From: Acidobacteria bacterium UBA2990
GTDB lineage: Bacteria; Acidobacteriota; Vicinamibacteria; Vicinamibacterales; UBA8438
Reading direction: 5' to 3'
Assembly: GCA_002347025.1 (NCBI GenBank)
Contig: DEAE01000006.1
Location: 1-37,403 of the forward strand
DNA length: 37,403 nt
Below, piece by piece: positions 34,717-37,403 of this stretch. The stretch's first letter is position 1. Every line of letters starts with the position of its first letter. The notes beneath the pieces were generated by a model. That model made no database searches, was not told where the DNA came from, and was given only the letters and a program-made list of their open reading frames with translations. Position numbers and translations under genes: made by a program.

Positions 34717-35828
34717 GGTAGCGGCTCCATGCCGGTTAGAACGAGTTTTTGTGCCCGGCGCCCCTCTTGTGCCTCGGCCGTGTAGAGATTGCCCTGGCTG
34801 TCGGTTGCTATGTGGTGTACGCCTCCGAATTGACCTGGTTCGAGTCCTTGGTTGCCGAAGGAATCAAGGACCTCGAGAGTCTGTCGGTCAAGTATGTGGA
34901 CATGGTTGTTTCCCAGGTCAGCTACGTAGACGAATTGCTGCTCTGGGTCTGGTGAGAACGCGAGGCCAGCAACTGAGTTTGCATTGGCGTTGCGGTTCAC
35001 GAATGCCTGCGTCTGGTAGCTGCCATCATTGGAGAAGACCTGCACCCGGTTGAGGTCGCGGTCGGCCACATACACGAGTCCGTCGTTTGAGACTTCGATG
35101 CCATGTACTGTGCCGAACTGTTGGGGTCCAAGAACGTCGTCTGGTGGTGGTTGTTCAGCAGAGGCCTCGAGTGGCTCGTTCTCGAACGCGCCCCACATAC
35201 GCTTGTATTCTCCGGAGTCTGCATCGAACACAATGATCCGGCGGTTTCCGTAGCCGTCGGCCACGAAGACCTCGTTCGTGGCAGGATAGATGGCAGCCTC
35301 GGCTGGTTGCTTGAGGTTGTTGGTGTCAGTGTTTCCTTCGCTGGTGCCGCTTCCTCCGATTTGCATGACGAACTCACCGTCACGCGTGAACTTTAGTAGC
35401 ATGTCGTCGGAAGGAACACCTCCACCATTGCCTCCAAGCCAGACGTAGCCTTGGTCATCCACTTCGATACCGTGTTCGTTTGCCGGCCAGTCATAGCCTT
35501 CACCAGGACCGCCCCAGGCTTGAACGAAGTCCCCTTCGTGGTCGAATTCGATAACCGCGGGGGCAGCGTCTTCCTGCTGGGCCTCATCAACTGAGCGAGG
35601 TCGATGATAGATCCAGACGTGATCGCGTGAATCTACGTCCACCGACGCAACGGAACCCAATACCCAGTCGTTTGGTAGCATTGGCCAAGATGGATCGACT
35701 TCAAAGCGTGGTACGAGCCGTTCCCCGGATGGCATAGGTTCAGGCTCAGGCTCTTGTTGTGTGCCACAGGCGATCGGGAGTGCCACCAGTAGGATCGATA
35801 CAGAGTTGACTAGCTGCTTGTGAGTCAT
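34713..35828 (-). CDS. NHL-repeat beta-propeller lipoprotein
   Basis: This protein has 371 residues. I start it at ATG 35828, which gives a lipoprotein-type signal (VSILLVALPIAC, Cys21) followed by a short linker with an EPEPEPMP repeat. Frames up to 36023 add 65 low-quality residues. No Shine-Dalgarno site is visible before this ATG, so the start may be leaderless. The mature part is a six-bladed NHL propeller: SVDVDSRDHVWIYHR, GIEVDDQGYVWLGG, AIYPATNEVFVADGYGNRRI, GIEVSNDGLVYVADRDLNRV, LAFSPDPEQQFVYVADLGNN and HIATDSQGNLYTAE. It resembles peptidyl-alpha-hydroxyglycine alpha-amidating lyase-like proteins, but the lyase activity is not established for such bacterial forms. Its stop overlaps the GSDH start by four bases, so the two are co-translated. 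Binding to a partner is a sensible alternative to catalysis. Confidence 0.87.
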   Translation of the reverse strand: MTHKQLVNSVSILLVALPIACGTQQEPEPEPMPSGERLVPRFEVDPSWPMLPNDWVLGSVASVDVDSRDHVWIYHRPRSVDEAQQEDAAPAVIEFDHEGDFVQAWGGPGEGYDWPANEHGIEVDDQGYVWLGGNGGGVPSDDMLLKFTRDGEFVMQIGGSGTSEGNTDTNNLKQPAEAAIYPATNEVFVADGYGNRRIIVFDADSGEYKRMWGAFENEPLEASAEQPPPDDVLGPQQFGTVHGIEVSNDGLVYVADRDLNRVQVFSNDGSYQTQAFVNRNANANSVAGLAFSPDPEQQFVYVADLGNNHVHILDRQTLEVLDSFGNQGLEPGQFGGVHHIATDSQGNLYTAEAQEGRRAQKLVLTGMEPLP

Positions 35829-36099
35829 GCTAATAAAGATACACGCAATTCGTATGGACCGCATCAATCTAGGTGTGTTGGGGACGATCCGGGTGAGCGG
35901 TTGCTTCGGCTGGTGGTAGCGTGAGGCTGGATTCCCTGTTGTTGAGCAGGAGGAGCTGCTGGAGCTGGTCCGCCCCTGTAGGAGCCCGTTGCTACTCTTG
36001 GAGCTAGTTCGGAACTGTGGCAAACCGAGACCCCGAACGATACAGACACTTAAGTGGAAAAAAAATGGGCAGCTGGAAAATACATTGAGGAACCAACAT

Positions 36100-36480
36100 T
36101 TAGTCTACATCGTAGATTACTCCGCTAAAGGTACCTGCACCATGTTCCATCACTCCTTCTGTGCGCACTTGTGTGCCATCGGATAGGGTGTGAATTATCG
36201 ACACATTTGCTCTCAGTTCATTTCCGATCCGCGTGGTGGTCCCTTTTCCGATACTGCCGATAATTGTTCCGTCTTCGAGGAGTGCTTTGCCAGCCCAGCT
36301 ACAGAGGCCATTACCTCCAGCCTCGGCGAGGGGCTGGGTGATGATCAAGGTTCCAGAGATTTGACCGAACCGAGTCGCTGTGCCTGCATATGTCTTGATG
36401 GTCTTGATCTGACCGTCCGTAGTCTGCTCATAGTGCAACCCGGTGCTCTTCATCTGGTATTGACCAGTTGGGTCTGTCAT
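36100..36480 (-). CDS. Small beta-rich protein, paralogue of the gene at 16163
   Basis: This 126-residue protein starts at 36480 after a GGAGACGGA site; the frame runs up to 36663 without support. It begins MTDPTGQYQMKSTG and has no signal peptide. The order TGxxxxxxxTDG, Y-x-GTATRFGxxxGTL, LCSWAGKALLEDGTIIGSIG and GTQVRTEGVM matches the protein at 16163 position by position, and both have the same length. The shared cysteine-tryptophan-alanine-glycine core and EDGT turn are the best markers of the family. A small closed beta-barrel is likely; ligand and role are unknown. An eight-base T-run lies about 35 bases past its stop on the minus strand but lacks a clear stem. It stands apart from the first copy by 20 kb. 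Confidence 0.75.
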   Translation of the reverse strand: MTDPTGQYQMKSTGLHYEQTTDGQIKTIKTYAGTATRFGQISGTLIITQPLAEAGGNGLCSWAGKALLEDGTIIGSIGKGTTTRIGNELRANVSIIHTLSDGTQVRTEGVMEHGAGTFSGVIYDVD

Positions 36481-36733
36481 TCCGTCTCCAGTTTTGTGAG
36501 TGAATTGCGATTGTATTAGAGGCCCATAGGCAAACGGACGTTTTGAGGTGACTAGGCTACTAGGGTAGATGCACCAGAGGGGTCCTAACAGCATTTCTGG
36601 GTTTCCTCGACTGTCGTTGGGCCTACAAAAGAACCAGTGGTCGAGGCGTTGCCATGTGAACAATCAACTATCTGGTATTTGAGCTACACTCAATACTATC
36701 GTTTATGAGTTGGTTGCACTAGACGGAGGTGGC

Positions 36734-37403
36734 ATGAGGCGCACTGCACTCGTCACTGGAGGCAACCGGGGTATCGGCCGCGAAGTTTGTTACCAACTGG
36801 TGCACCGAGGACTCCGCGTGGTGCTGGCCAGCCGCTGCCAGTCTGATGGGCAACAGGAGGCTCGTGAGTTGAGGGGCGGTGCCGCCGACGATGTCTTTCC
36901 GGTGCAGTTGGACGTTGCGGATCAGGCTTCAATTACAGCCTGTCGGAAAGAGTTGGTTAGGCGTGACATCCATGTCGACGTCCTAGTCAATAATGCTGCT
37001 ATTGGTCCCGAAAGTCGAGTGTTGGATCTCGACCCCAATATTGCTGAGCTTGCTCTTCGAACCAATCTGGCTGGTCCGTTTTGGCTGATGCGTGCCTTTG
37101 TACCGGACATGCTGCGATCTGGGTATGGACGAGTCGTAAACGTTAGCTCGGAATGGGGTTCGTTCGCTGGAGGCCTCGGCGGGCCTCTTGGCTATTCTCT
37201 TACGAAGGCTGGGCTTAATGTTCTGACGGTTAAACTTGCCCAGGAGGTTGTTGGCGATGTAAAGGTCAACGCTGCCTGCCCAGGCTGGGTGCGCACAAGG
37301 ATGGGAGGGACAGCTGCACCGCGTGGCGTCGAACGGGGAGCCGAGACCATCGTTTGGCTCGCTACCCTACCAACGGATGGACCCTCAGCTGGATTCTTCC
37401 GCG
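36734..37403 (+). CDS. Short-chain dehydrogenase/reductase, truncated by the window edge
   Basis: The first 223 codons of a classical SDR are present, starting at ATG 36734 with GGAGGTGG just upstream. The Rossmann motif TGGNRGIG (8-15) for NAD(P) binding, the NNAA motif, the VNVSSEWG strand with the catalytic serine and the YSLTK block with catalytic Tyr and Lys are all seen, followed by the PGWVRTRMGG loop. It lacks a signal peptide, so it is one of the few cytosolic enzymes here. The motif set resembles plant/animal carbonyl-reductase-type SDRs. The remaining C-terminal ~20 residues lie beyond the window. It is divergent from the small beta-rich gene at 36100. Confidence 0.93.
   Translation, partial: MRRTALVTGGNRGIGREVCYQLVHRGLRVVLASRCQSDGQQEARELRGGAADDVFPVQLDVADQASITACRKELVRRDIHVDVLVNNAAIGPESRVLDLDPNIAELALRTNLAGPFWLMRAFVPDMLRSGYGRVVNVSSEWGSFAGGLGGPLGYSLTKAGLNVLTVKLAQEVVGDVKVNAACPGWVRTRMGGTAAPRGVERGAETIVWLATLPTDGPSAGFFR

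Noticed and set aside
34835..34850. A GGTTCGAGTCC element resembling a tRNA T-loop
   Set aside because: It lies inside the NHL-propeller coding sequence; no acceptor or anticodon stems can be folded around it. A similar GGTTCGAATGC near 30155 is rejected for the same reason.
36058..36065. An eight-base A-run, a T-run on the minus strand, downstream of the small gene at 36100
   Set aside because: No stable stem precedes it, so I do not call an intrinsic terminator.

Overview
The window looks like part of the chromosome of an uncultured Acidobacteriota bacterium, probably of the Vicinamibacteria lineage; Planctomycetota or Verrucomicrobiota would be the alternatives. The basis is gene content: linked DUF1592 and DUF1552 genes, exported ankyrin-repeat proteins, DUF1080, PQQ and sorbosone-type dehydrogenases, and a c-heme propeller protein are typical of that group. 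Base composition is moderate. Almost every gene carries a Sec, lipoprotein or Tat-like export signal, so this is largely a periplasm/envelope region. I saw no tRNA, rRNA, CRISPR array, insertion sequence or phage gene.

Layout. 1-2357: a non-genic edge, an exported protein with an internal duplication, and a metallo-beta-lactamase-fold gene broken by a one-base frameshift. 2558-9123: cassette 1, a diheme DUF1592 protein, a DUF1552 protein, an exported ankyrin protein and an exported tandem alpha/beta-barrel protein. 9337-9954: a DUF1080 protein. 10282-14144 (minus strand): a Tat flavoprotein, an Ig-like protein without a signal peptide and a diheme cytochrome c, with a strong hairpin between the first two. 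14769-17346: an exported PHB-depolymerase-like hydrolase and several small proteins, including two small beta-rich ones. 17774-20002: a chimeric c-heme/propeller protein. 20269-26097: a monooxygenase-like small protein followed by cassette 2 (DUF1592, DUF1552, ankyrin), a diverged second copy of cassette 1. 26248-27861: a secreted orphan, a truncated SnoaL-like remnant and a Yip1-like membrane protein. 28072-36480: a PQQ dehydrogenase, a secreted orphan, an amidase lipoprotein, an NHL-propeller/sorbosone dehydrogenase pair and a second copy of a small beta-rich protein. 36734-end: a short-chain dehydrogenase cut by the window edge.

How the genes may work together (inference). The common theme is oxidation outside the cytoplasm: c-type hemes (two DUF1592 proteins, a diheme cytochrome and the propeller protein), a Tat-exported flavoprotein, two quinoprotein-type dehydrogenases and several hydrolases. 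The strongest candidate for an undescribed system is the DUF1592-DUF1552-ankyrin cassette, present twice about 18 kb apart in the same gene order, each time beside a dimeric alpha/beta-barrel gene. The second candidate is the flavoprotein/Ig-like/diheme cytochrome operon. Three genes look broken or truncated (MBL hydrolase, SnoaL remnant, short exported peptide), which suggests local gene decay or assembly error.
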